64,000 nucleotides of DNA from Mariniflexile fucanivorans (lineage in GTDB: Bacteria > Bacteroidota > Bacteroidia > Flavobacteriales > Flavobacteriaceae). Shown here piece after piece: positions 20,081 to 28,065 of the stretch (position 1 is its first letter; the number at the start of each line of letters is the position of its first letter). The stretch spans positions 620,001 to 684,000 of the forward strand of contig NZ_SLUP01000002.1 of assembly GCF_004341235.1 (NCBI RefSeq), given 5' to 3'. The translations under genes were made by a program, and so were the position numbers. The notes under the pieces are model-generated. The model had not been told where the DNA came from, made no database searches, and saw nothing but the letters and a program-made list of their open reading frames with translations.

Positions 20081-21745
20081 ATGAATCAAATCACTTTAAT
20101 TTTAATCGCTTGTTTGCTTTTGTCAAATTGTAAAGGAGAAGAATCAAATATTTTAAAAGAAAAAACAAAAACACCTTTTGTTTGGGAAGCAGCCAATCTG
20201 TATTTTTTATTAACAGACCGCTTTAATAATGGCGACACATCCAACGATATTAATTTTGAAAGAACTGCCGAAACCGGAAAACTTCGTGGTTTTGAAGGTG
20301 GTGATATCAAAGGCATCACTCAAAAAATTAAAGAAGGATATTTTACCAATTTAGGAATCAATGCCATTTGGATGACGCCCATTGTTGAACAAATACATGG
20401 AAGCACCGATGAAGGTACGGGAGCTAGTTATGGGTTTCATGGGTATTGGACTAAAGATTGGACTGCCATAGAGCCCAATTTTGGCACCAAAGAAGATTTG
20501 CATCAACTCATTGCGGCTGCTCATGAAAAAGGAATTCGTATTTTGTTGGATGCCGTAATAAATCACACAGGTCCTGTTACAGATAAAGACCCTGTATGGC
20601 CTAGCGATTGGGTAAGAACGGGTCCACCTTGCACGTATGATACTTATGAAAACACAACCGCTTGCACCTTAGTTAAAAACTTACCAGATATAAAAACTGA
20701 AAGTAATGATGCGGTAGACTTGCCACCTCAATTAGTTGAAAAATGGAAAGCTGAAGGTCGTTATGAACAGGAACTTGCAGAACTTGATGCCTTTTTTACA
20801 AGAACAGGGCATCCAAGAGCCCCTCGTTTTTATATCATGAAATGGTTAACAGATTATATCTCAGAATTTGGAATTGATGGCTACCGAGTTGACACCGTAA
20901 AACACACCGAAGCCTTTGTTTGGCAGGAATTTAAAAAAGAATGTGACTTCGCTTTCGCGGAATTCAAAAAAAACAACCCAGATAAAGTTTTAGACAACAA
21001 CACTTTTTATTTAGTGGGAGAGGTTTATAACTACGGAATCAGCACTGGCAAATATTTTGATTTTGGAGATAAAAAAGTAAATTATTTTGACGACGCCTTC
21101 CGAAGTTTAATCAATTTTCAATTTAAATGGAATGCGGCACAACAAGATTATGAAACCCTTTTCAGTACGTATTCAAATTATTTACATACAGACTTAAAAG
21201 GCTTTGGAACATTAAATTATTTAACATCGCATGACGATGGTGATCCTTTTGATAAAAATAGAAGCAAACCATTTGAAGCAGGCACTAAATTATTACTCGC
21301 CCCAGGAACTTCGCAAGTATATTACGGCGATGAATCGGCACGGTCTTTAATAATTGAAGGCACTCAAGGCGATGCTACTTTACGTTCATTTATGAACTGG
21401 AACGACATTAAAGAAAACCCAGAAACAAAAGCCATTTTAACCCATTATCAAAAATTAGGGCAGTTTAGAGCAAATCATCCTGCAGTTGGTGCTGGTACTC
21501 ATCAAATGATTTCAAAAAACCCGTATGTTTTCAGTAGAAATTTTTCAAAAAATAATTTTAAAGATTTGATTGTTATAGGATTGGATCTGCCTAAAGGTGA
21601 AAACGTTTTGGATGTTTCAAATGTATTTAAAAACGGAGATACACTGCATGATGCTTATTCGAATCAAGAAATTAAAGTACAAAACGGAAAGGTAAAAATC
21701 CATTCAAATTTTAGTATTGTTCTGTTAGAGAAGAGTACTGAATAA
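20081..21745 (+). CDS. GH13 alpha-amylase lipoprotein, possible SusG-like surface enzyme
   Basis: 554 residues. Lipoprotein signal with Cys17 followed by KGEES, closer to the Bacteroidota surface-export tag than that of the gene before it. GH13 motifs: DAVINHTG, nucleophile Asp271 (GYRVDTVKH), general acid Glu314 (VGEVYN) and Asp385 (TSHDDG, a variant of the usual xNHD). An insert with paired cysteines (PPCTYDTYENTTACT) follows barrel strand 3. Probably cleaves starch at the cell surface or in the periplasm. Last gene of the rightward operon; a strong terminator follows. Confidence 0.88.
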   Translation: MNQITLILIACLLLSNCKGEESNILKEKTKTPFVWEAANLYFLLTDRFNNGDTSNDINFERTAETGKLRGFEGGDIKGITQKIKEGYFTNLGINAIWMTPIVEQIHGSTDEGTGASYGFHGYWTKDWTAIEPNFGTKEDLHQLIAAAHEKGIRILLDAVINHTGPVTDKDPVWPSDWVRTGPPCTYDTYENTTACTLVKNLPDIKTESNDAVDLPPQLVEKWKAEGRYEQELAELDAFFTRTGHPRAPRFYIMKWLTDYISEFGIDGYRVDTVKHTEAFVWQEFKKECDFAFAEFKKNNPDKVLDNNTFYLVGEVYNYGISTGKYFDFGDKKVNYFDDAFRSLINFQFKWNAAQQDYETLFSTYSNYLHTDLKGFGTLNYLTSHDDGDPFDKNRSKPFEAGTKLLLAPGTSQVYYGDESARSLIIEGTQGDATLRSFMNWNDIKENPETKAILTHYQKLGQFRANHPAVGAGTHQMISKNPYVFSRNFSKNNFKDLIVIGLDLPKGENVLDVSNVFKNGDTLHDAYSNQEIKVQNGKVKIHSNFSIVLLEKSTE

Positions 21746-21768
21746 TCTCCTTTTTATTACAGAAAGAA

Positions 21769-21813
21769 CAAACCAATTCAAATGATTTATTCATTTAAAT
21801 TGGTTTTTTTTTA
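21769..21813 (+). terminator. rho-independent terminator ending the alpha-glucan operon
   Basis: ACCAATTCAAATGA (21772-21785) pairs with TCATTTAAATTGGT (21791-21804) with one mismatch around a 5-nt loop, followed by a run of nine T. It lies 26 bp after the last GH13 stop. Confidence 0.87.
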
Positions 21814-22005
21814 TCAAACAGTCTCTTAATTTTTCACAGTCTCTACTTTAGCTACCGTGTTTTTCAGTGAGAATACCATTTATACAAAAAGTATCATTCT
21901 CCAAACACGTGTAATTTATCGACTATTTTGAACGAAAATAAATTACAATTACAAACCTCTTATTCTTACAAAAACATACAGGCTTTCTCACTATTTAATT
22001 TAAAT

Positions 22006-22626
22006 TTGGTTACGAATTTAATCAACCTGTTTCTTATTGGAACTTTTTTATTAAACAATTGCGCTTCATCATACAAAATGATAAGTCCTAAAAGCCTAAA
22101 TTACCTTTCAAGCAATAAATCTGATGATGTATTATTGGAATACAAATATGATTTATTGCATAAAAAATATGCCAAAAAAGAAGAAAAAAAAGATTTAAAA
22201 TTAGTGGCAGTAAAAGTTACCAATAACTCTGATCGAGATTTAACATTTGGAAAAGACATAAAACTAACCTACGAGAACGGTAGTGAAATTTACATTTTAG
22301 ACAACAATTCTGCTTTTAAGATGCTTAAACAAAGTGCTGCATCGCACTTGTTCTATTTACTTTTAACACCTGTAAATTTATATACTACGAAAACAAACAG
22401 TTATGGATTGCAAGAAGAAACAAGCTCTACGCCTATTGGCTTAATATTAGGCCCAGGTTTAGCCGCTGGAAATATGATAGCTGTAGGTTCTGCTAACAAA
22501 AAATTCAATAATGAAATGCTAGAATACAATATAAATGGCAAAGTGATACCCAAAGGAGAAACCGTTTATGGCTTATTAACTATAAAATCAGAATCTTTTA
22601 ATTCCATTAAAGTGAAGGTTGAATAG
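22006..22626 (+). CDS. hypothetical lipoprotein with TTG start
   Basis: No ATG precedes the hydrophobic signal. TTG at 22006 gives a normal lipoprotein signal (VTNLINLFLIGTFLLNNC, Cys19); another in-frame TTG at 21928 would add 26 residues. The mature part has a lysine/glutamate-rich segment (KKYAKKEEKKDLKLV), a beta-rich middle resembling extracellular cohesion-like folds (VKVTNNSDRDLTFGKDIKLTYENG) and a hydrophobic, glycine-rich stretch (PIGLILGPGLAAGNMIAVG) that may be a second membrane contact. No family recognised. First gene after the alpha-glucan terminator. Confidence 0.6.
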   Translation: MVTNLINLFLIGTFLLNNCASSYKMISPKSLNYLSSNKSDDVLLEYKYDLLHKKYAKKEEKKDLKLVAVKVTNNSDRDLTFGKDIKLTYENGSEIYILDNNSAFKMLKQSAASHLFYLLLTPVNLYTTKTNSYGLQEETSSTPIGLILGPGLAAGNMIAVGSANKKFNNEMLEYNINGKVIPKGETVYGLLTIKSESFNSIKVKVE

Positions 22627-22708
22627 TTTTTGAAAACTCGCAATTAATATTGAAAGAACTAATTATTCTTGCTGAAAAAGTTAATTAATTCGATGACAAA
22701 ATTAAACT

Positions 22709-23320
22709 ATGAAAAAATATTTAAATATCGTTAACCTTATTATTTTGTCTTTTATAGTAGTGTCATGTAGCAATAATGCTGAGCAAACTAATACAAATGA
22801 TTTTGCAGGTTATTATAAAATTAACTCAATTTCGAGCAGTCTTCAAATTGATTTAAATAATGATGGCTTAAAGTCTAATGATTACCTTCAAGAGATTAAA
22901 TCAAATTACATTTCTTACGATAATGAAATAATAAATTATGGCTATGATAATGAGTTAACACACAACTTTGCTGAAGCAAGACCAACAAAATACCAATCCA
23001 ACAATGCTCAATTTCTAGACATTCAATTTCCAATTCAACGAATAGACTCAATCTATCAAGGAAATGACCGCTTCGTTAAAATTAATATGGAATATGAAAA
23101 AATGTATACTGGGTTTATTTACAAACTTACAAATGATAACATTGTAATAGAATCTGACCCTTTTAGTCATTTTGAGTTTTACGACATTAATAATTTTGTA
23201 ATAAATAGATTAAACAACATTGAATTTGAAGTCATTTTTGATTTTAAAGTTTATGACTTTACAGAAAATGATTGGATTGAAACGACCCTAAAAGCAAGGT
23301 TTGAAAAAGTTAACGAATAA
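22709..23320 (+). CDS. hypothetical lipoprotein
   Basis: 203 residues with a lipoprotein signal ending at Cys20 (FIVVSC). The mature part begins SNNAEQTNTNDFAGYYKINSI, a 'GYYKI' opening that recalls lipocalin-like or META-type beta-barrels, and continues with alternating beta-strand patterns (FVINRLNNIEFEVIFDFKVYDF). No catalytic motif or known family is evident. It lies 20 nt before the RDD gene, so the two may be co-transcribed. It is AT-rich and rich in Asn, as accessory genes often are. Confidence 0.65.
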   Translation: MKKYLNIVNLIILSFIVVSCSNNAEQTNTNDFAGYYKINSISSSLQIDLNNDGLKSNDYLQEIKSNYISYDNEIINYGYDNELTHNFAEARPTKYQSNNAQFLDIQFPIQRIDSIYQGNDRFVKINMEYEKMYTGFIYKLTNDNIVIESDPFSHFEFYDINNFVINRLNNIEFEVIFDFKVYDFTENDWIETTLKARFEKVNE

Positions 23321-23340
23321 AAGTTTTATACAATAATCAA

Positions 23341-23748
23341 ATGAAAAAAAATTACGCACAACTTTCTACAAGAATTAAAGCCGCTTTTGTTGATAGTGTT
23401 GTTTTAATAACACTTATGTATTCAGCATCCGAAATTCTAAATTTGTTTGATACGGTTCCAAACTATATAAGAATTGTAATTTTTACTTTTCTATTTCTGT
23501 TATACGAACCCATTTTGGTTTCCATTTATGGTGCCACCATTGGTCATTTTTTTAATGATATTGTTGTAAAAAGCGAAAAGGATGAAACCCAAAACATAAT
23601 TTTTCCGAAAGCGATCTTAAGATATATATTAAAATTTCTACTTGGTTGGATTTCTTTCCTAACTATATCTGGAAACGAGAAAAAACAAGCAATTCACGAT
23701 TTAGCTGCCAAATCTATTGTAAAACCTTATGAAAAACTGACGAAATAA
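23341..23748 (+). CDS. RDD family membrane protein
   Basis: 135 residues. The family's diagnostic Arg-Asp pair appears near the start (TRIKAAFVDSVVL), followed by two membrane segments (about 16-35 and 38-60), the GATIGHFFNDIVV segment and a third hydrophobic stretch (LKFLLGWISFL), then QAIHDLAAKSIV. RDD proteins are small inner-membrane proteins of uncertain role; some are proposed transporters. Complete in length for the family. It ends 90 bp before the convergent Fur-family gene. Confidence 0.8.
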   Translation: MKKNYAQLSTRIKAAFVDSVVLITLMYSASEILNLFDTVPNYIRIVIFTFLFLLYEPILVSIYGATIGHFFNDIVVKSEKDETQNIIFPKAILRYILKFLLGWISFLTISGNEKKQAIHDLAAKSIVKPYEKLTK

Positions 23749-23812
23749 ATCAATTTCATGATGTAGTTGGTCATTGTGATGAAAGGAAATTGTTTTAATA
23801 ATTAAAACGGAC

Positions 23813-23828
23813 TTATATTCTAATCGTT
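23813..23828. repeat. CTAATCGTT element, copy 1
   Basis: TTATATTCTAATCGTT, followed by GTTGCCAACG, lies between the convergent RDD and Fur-family genes. A near copy is at 26721-26741. It may mark a cassette-like junction. Confidence 0.4.
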
Positions 23829-23838
23829 GTTGCCAACG

Positions 23839-24219
23839 CTATTCAGTACAATCACTACACTTACCTGTTAAAAATATTTCTACGGAATCTATTTTATAAT
23901 TTTTAACTTCTGGGATAGAAATTTTTAAATCTAAACAATCCACCTTACCGCAAACCTTACATTGAAAATGAGGATGTGCATCTATATGATGCCCAGAAGA
24001 ACAGCCTTTACATTTAGCATACCATTTTAAACCATCCCTTCCAATAAATGAATGTACCACTCCACTATTTTCTAAACGGTCGAGAATACGGTACACGGTT
24101 GTTTTATTCATTTGTTGGTCAAGTCTATCTACTAAATCAATAGCAGTAATAGCACAATCTTTTGCCTCAAAAAGGTGCATTACTGCATTAACTGATTTTG
24201 TTTTTCTTATAACTGACAT
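23839..24219 (-). CDS. Fur-family metal-responsive repressor, probably Zur
   Basis: 126 residues from the ATG at 24219; the only longer option uses TTG at 24237 inside the operator. Winged helix with recognition segment MNKTTVYRILDRLENSGVV, metal-binding region SGHHIDAHPHFQC, and two structural zinc pairs, CKVC and CSDC. It is divergent from a TonB receptor, and two TGCAAC-3-GTTGCA palindromes lie between them, so it probably represses both itself and the receptor when metal is plentiful. Zinc is inferred from short length and receptor pairing; iron or manganese cannot be excluded. Its promoter suggests a leaderless mRNA. Confidence 0.87.
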   Translation of the reverse strand: MSVIRKTKSVNAVMHLFEAKDCAITAIDLVDRLDQQMNKTTVYRILDRLENSGVVHSFIGRDGLKWYAKCKGCSSGHHIDAHPHFQCKVCGKVDCLDLKISIPEVKNYKIDSVEIFLTGKCSDCTE

Positions 24220-24223
24220 AGTG

Positions 24224-24231
24224 CAAATATA
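24224..24231 (-). promoter_or_regulatory. -7 box of the Fur-family gene
   Basis: TATATTTG on the minus strand, exact match to TAnnTTTG, with only 4 nt (CACT) before the ATG at 24219. Confidence 0.65.
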
Positions 24232-24232
24232 A

Positions 24233-24247
24233 TGCAACTATGTTGCA
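24233..24247. promoter_or_regulatory. Fur/Zur-type operator 1
   Basis: TGCAACTATGTTGCA: 6-bp arms with a 3-bp spacer. It sits just upstream of the Fur-family -7 box and contains the -33 TTG (24243-24245) of the receptor promoter. Confidence 0.75.
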
Positions 24248-24272
24248 ATAAAAAATAAATGTCATATATTTG
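24243..24272 (+). promoter_or_regulatory. promoter of the TonB receptor
   Basis: TTG at 24243-24245, 19-bp spacer, TATATTTG at 24265-24272: exact flavobacterial consensus and spacing. Both boxes overlap an operator palindrome. Confidence 0.8.
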
Positions 24273-24285
24273 CAACTCAGTTGCA
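24271..24285. promoter_or_regulatory. Fur/Zur-type operator 2
   Basis: TGCAACTCAGTTGCA: same 6-3-6 layout and same arms as operator 1, 38 bp further right, overlapping the end of the receptor -7 box and its transcription start. Confidence 0.78.
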
Positions 24286-24305
24286 TTAACAATTATTTAT
24301 TTATT

Positions 24306-26615
24306 ATGAAAGCATATCTATTCTCCTGTGGGCTTCTTTTAAGCTTTTTTATGGGTTATAGCCAAATATCTATTTCTGGAACAGTTGTAAACGAATCCAA
24401 TCAAACTATTGAGAATGTAAATATTACAGTATTGCAGTCCCTTAAAGGAACCTCAACAAATTACCAAGGCTATTATCGTTTAGAAATACCTAAAAATTTA
24501 GAATCTGTTACCTTAGAATTTAGTTATGTTGGTTACAAATCGACTTTACGCACTTTAAATCTTTCAAGTTTGAAGGATACAAACAGTTACAAGCTAGATA
24601 TTATTATGGTAGAAAGTACATTAGAACTTGAGGAAATAACCATATCTGCAGGTTTTGCTAAAGAAAAAGACAAGTTGCCTTATGTTATTTCTACCTTAAA
24701 AAAACAAGATATATCCACATCTGGACAAGCTAACTTGGCACAAAATCTCGCCGAAATCCCTGGAGTCTATAACATTAGTTTTGGTAATGGTGTAGGTAAA
24801 CCAGTAGTGAGAGGTCTTGCTAATGCCAATTTAATTTTACTTAATGATGGTATAAAACAAGAGAATTTTCAGTTTTCGAGTTCGCATCCATTTTTAGTAG
24901 ATGAAATGTCTGCAGAACGCTTTGAAATCATAAAAGGCCCTGCTTCACTACAATATGGTTCTGATGCCGTAGGTGGTGTTATTAACGTTATAAAAGAACG
25001 ACCTGCTCCTGTTAATACCATTAAAGGTGAGTTTACCTCAAATTATAATACAAACACCAATGGTTATTTAAATAGCTTGGGTATAAAAGGTAGCGGTGAA
25101 AATATTTTTTGGGGAGTTCGAGCCAGTTTAAAATCTCACGAAGATTTTTCAGATGGTGATGGCAATGACGTTTATAACACAAGATTTAATGAAGATAACT
25201 TTAGTGTTAATGTAGGAACAAGAGCCAATTTTGGGAAATTCTCACTACGCTACGATTATACACACCCCAAATATGGCATTCAAAATATAGCCAGTGAGAA
25301 TTTGATAAATACCATACCGGAATTCCTAAGTTCGGATAGGGAAAATCAGATTTGGTACCAAGATTTAAGCAATCATTTTATAACATCAAACAATACCATT
25401 TATTTGAATAAAAACGAATTAGACATAGATTTGGGCTATCAGTCTAATTTACGAGAGGCCAATGGCGGTGTATTTAATGCAGAAGAACAAAGCTTGCTAG
25501 CACCAACTTACGCATCCATGCAATTAAATACGTTTACCTACAACGCAAAAATGTCAATGCCTTTTGGTGATGATAAATTTCTTTTTGGCATCAATGGTGC
25601 CGTTATTTCTAATGATGCTGATGAAGAAAAACCCAATAACCCTCTACTCGATTCTAAAGTCAATAATTTCGGAATTTATGCTATTGGCGATTTTAAAATA
25701 AATGAAAAATTAATCACCACAACTGGATTACGCTACGATTACAGAAATATGACTTCCGATCCTGTTGCTACCCAAACAACAGATAGATATGCAGTAGATA
25801 ATAGTTACAATAGTGTTACGGGTTCTTTAGGTTTAGTTTATAATTTTAAGAAAAATCACTTTTTAAAGACCAATATATCCTCAGGTTTTAGGTCGCCTAC
25901 CATACCAGAGCTTACCCAAAATGGAGTTCATGGTGGTAGATACGAACGCGGTGATGCTAATTTAAAAGCACAACGCAATTATCAATTTGATATTAATTAT
26001 CATTTTCATAAACCGTGGTTAATAATTGATATATCACCGTTTTATAATAGAATAGGCAACTATATTTATCTTATTGAAACTGCAGAGGTGGCTCCAATTG
26101 GGGATGGAAACATCTTTCAACATGTACAAAATGATGCCAACTTATATGGTGGTGAAATTGCTTTAGACATCCATCCCAATACTTGGTTGGCAATTCATAG
26201 TTCTTTAAGTTTGGTTAGGGCCGATTTAACAAATGCCCCATTAAATATAGAACATCCAACCTTTATACCTCAAGATAGATGGACCAATGAATTGAAGTTT
26301 AAAAGAGATAACGTCGGGTTTTTAAAACAGCCTTTTGCTTCGGTAGAATTGATGAGTTTGTTTAAACAAAATAAAACAGGCCAAAATGAGGAGGCAACAC
26401 CAGCTTACAATTTATTGAATATGCGTTTAGGAGCGCAAATAAACTTTTTTGGACAGGATGCAGATATTTTTATAAGTGGTTTCAATTTAACCAATGAAAC
26501 CTATATAGACCATCTTTCCTTCACCAAACAATTAGGACTTAATATGATTGGACGAAATATTGTATTTGGATTAAATGTACCATTTACAATACTATCTAAA
26601 CAAAATAAAATTTAG
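24306..26615 (+). CDS. TonB-dependent receptor, probably for metal uptake
   Basis: 769 residues from ATG 24306, which opens a normal signal peptide (MKAYLFSCGLLLSFFMGYSQ); the longer frame from 24270 would run through the operator. Carboxypeptidase-like domain (ISISGTVVNESNQTIENVNI), plug domain with GKPVVRGLANANLILLNDG and ERFEIIKGPASLQYGSDAVGGVINV, then a beta-barrel ending in NIVFGLNVPF. It resembles ZnuD-type receptors in layout and in pairing with a Fur-family repressor. Histidines cluster modestly near 'NYHFHKPW' but there is no long His-rich loop. Metal specificity is inferred from context. Confidence 0.88.
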   Translation: MKAYLFSCGLLLSFFMGYSQISISGTVVNESNQTIENVNITVLQSLKGTSTNYQGYYRLEIPKNLESVTLEFSYVGYKSTLRTLNLSSLKDTNSYKLDIIMVESTLELEEITISAGFAKEKDKLPYVISTLKKQDISTSGQANLAQNLAEIPGVYNISFGNGVGKPVVRGLANANLILLNDGIKQENFQFSSSHPFLVDEMSAERFEIIKGPASLQYGSDAVGGVINVIKERPAPVNTIKGEFTSNYNTNTNGYLNSLGIKGSGENIFWGVRASLKSHEDFSDGDGNDVYNTRFNEDNFSVNVGTRANFGKFSLRYDYTHPKYGIQNIASENLINTIPEFLSSDRENQIWYQDLSNHFITSNNTIYLNKNELDIDLGYQSNLREANGGVFNAEEQSLLAPTYASMQLNTFTYNAKMSMPFGDDKFLFGINGAVISNDADEEKPNNPLLDSKVNNFGIYAIGDFKINEKLITTTGLRYDYRNMTSDPVATQTTDRYAVDNSYNSVTGSLGLVYNFKKNHFLKTNISSGFRSPTIPELTQNGVHGGRYERGDANLKAQRNYQFDINYHFHKPWLIIDISPFYNRIGNYIYLIETAEVAPIGDGNIFQHVQNDANLYGGEIALDIHPNTWLAIHSSLSLVRADLTNAPLNIEHPTFIPQDRWTNELKFKRDNVGFLKQPFASVELMSLFKQNKTGQNEEATPAYNLLNMRLGAQINFFGQDADIFISGFNLTNETYIDHLSFTKQLGLNMIGRNIVFGLNVPFTILSKQNKI

Positions 26616-26720
26616 TGCTATTTTGAAATAATTGTTGATAATTAAGTATAAGTACTTGTTTTGATTTTGGAAGAAAAATCTAATTTAGATTGTTGGTAAA
26701 TATAAATCGTTAAAAGGGAT

Positions 26721-26741
26721 TTATATCCTAATCGTTAGCAA
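26721..26741. repeat. CTAATCGTT element, copy 2
   Basis: TTATATCCTAATCGTTAGCAA, 22 bp before the start of the beta-barrel gene. It shares TTATAT-Y-CTAATCGTT with 23813-23828. Confidence 0.4.
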
Positions 26742-26763
26742 TCAATTAACACACACCTAAACA

Positions 26764-27510
26764 ATGAAACAAAAATTTCTTATTGTATTATTAACATTAT
26801 TTTTCATAAAATCTTACTCGCAAGAAGGAAAAGTAAAAATTCAATTATCCACAGGAACAACCTTATCAATTCCAAAAACGAGTAAACTTACAGACTCTAA
26901 TATTGACGGTAATCCACAAATAAAATCTTCTACGAATATCGGAGCTTTTGTTTTACCAAGTCTAAACTATTCACTTAATGAAAAAACCTCTATTGATTTT
27001 GGTATTGGTTATTATATTGACAGATTTTCTATAGAAGAGAAAGTCGGCAATGTTACAAATGATGGCAATAGAAACGTTAGTCAAATTCAAACGCCAATTA
27101 ACTTAAATTTTCATTTTGGGGACAACAATTGTTATCTATTTGGAATTGGCGGTTTTTCAAGTTTTTTAATGTCGGCTAAAGAGAAAGGAGAATCAACAAT
27201 TAGTTATAATGGTTTTAATACAGGTGCAGAAAACCCTGTACTTGACCCATTAGTTAATACTAATTTATCTCAAAATTATGACAACGACATAAAAGACAGA
27301 TTTAATTCAATAAGTTTTGGAGCTTTTATACAGTTAAAAAAGAATATTTCTTTTTCTGCTAACACAAAAGGCTTTTTAATCTTAAAAATTAATCAATATT
27401 TTAACTCGATAAAAAATAATGATTCTAATTCAGATTTAAGTAATTATGTTAATTTTAAGAATGAAAAAGAGCCAACAACTATTAATTTAGGAATCGGAAT
27501 TGAATTATAA
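26764..27510 (+). CDS. outer-membrane beta-barrel protein, hypothetical
   Basis: 248 residues. Signal peptide ending SYSQ, then alternating beta-strands typical of small porin-like barrels (FVLPSLNYSLNEKTSIDFGIGYYI, INLNFHFGDNNCYLFGIGGF, SISFGAFIQLKKNISFSANTKGFL), closing with NLGIGIEL. No specific family or ligand can be named. It is bounded on the left by a CTAATCGTT element and on the right by a CTAGCACC element, so it could have arrived as a single-gene unit. Confidence 0.75.
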   Translation: MKQKFLIVLLTLFFIKSYSQEGKVKIQLSTGTTLSIPKTSKLTDSNIDGNPQIKSSTNIGAFVLPSLNYSLNEKTSIDFGIGYYIDRFSIEEKVGNVTNDGNRNVSQIQTPINLNFHFGDNNCYLFGIGGFSSFLMSAKEKGESTISYNGFNTGAENPVLDPLVNTNLSQNYDNDIKDRFNSISFGAFIQLKKNISFSANTKGFLILKINQYFNSIKNNDSNSDLSNYVNFKNEKEPTTINLGIGIEL

Positions 27511-27516
27511 CTTAGG

Positions 27517-27535
27517 CTAGCACCGTGTAAAAAAT
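27517..27535. repeat. CTARCACC gene-end element, copy 1
   Basis: CTAGCACCGTGTAAAAAAT, 6 bp after the beta-barrel stop. Similar sequences end the rhomboid (28011) and PIN (31506) genes. Confidence 0.45.
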
Positions 27536-27561
27536 ATTACTTATTTTGGTTTAGTTGTTTA

Positions 27562-28014
27562 AACGGAGAATACTGGAGGTTATTTACATCCATGTTCATT
27601 CATGGTGGAATTTTACACTTATTTATGAACTTAATTGGTCTGGGTATTGGAAGCAGTTTATTAGAAAAAGTTCTTGGTCCGGTGAAGCTCATAGCCGTTT
27701 ATATCATTTGCGGCATACTTGCAAATCTTACGAGTATCTATTGGCACCATAACACCGTTAGTGTAGGAGCATCAGGAGCCATTTTTGGGCTTTATGGACT
27801 AATTTTGGCTTTTACAGTTTTTAAAATTTACCCAAATTATATGCGTGGATTCACTTGGATGCTTTTGGGGCTATATGCCGGTGTAAGTTTATTAGTTGGC
27901 TTTTTTGGAGGAATTGATAATGCCGCTCATTTTGGCGGACTCATTAGTGGATTTGCAATTGGATCACTATTAATTTTAATAGATAAAGAAAAACTAAAAA
28001 ATGGCGCAAACTAA
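27562..28014 (+). pseudogene. N-terminally truncated rhomboid protease
   Basis: The frame is open from the preceding gene's stop (27510), and rhomboid-like sequence begins at about GEYWRLFTSMFIHGG (27565); the first usable ATG is 27592, giving 140 residues. Catalytic elements remain: HxxxN (HLFMN), GASGAIFG with the Ser nucleophile, and AAHFGG with the His. The first transmembrane helix and the N-terminal domain are missing, with a short unrelated sequence between the CTAGCACC element and the homology. Probably a broken copy, although the core could still fold. Confidence 0.75.
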
Positions 28015-28032
28015 CACCGTATATGGAAAATT
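28011..28032. repeat. CTARCACC gene-end element, copy 2
   Basis: CTAACACCGTATATGGAAAA overlaps the TAA stop of the rhomboid remnant. Confidence 0.45.
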
Positions 28033-28065
28033 GCTACTTTTAGCACTCAAGAAATATTAAATAAA

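Noticed and set aside
24270-24305. Upstream TTG start for the TonB receptor
   Set aside because: The added residues are encoded by the -7 box and operator; ATG 24306 opens a proper signal peptide.
27555-27752. Second plus-strand frame of 65 codons over the rhomboid remnant
   Set aside because: It is out of frame with the rhomboid motifs and has no protein-like pattern of its own.
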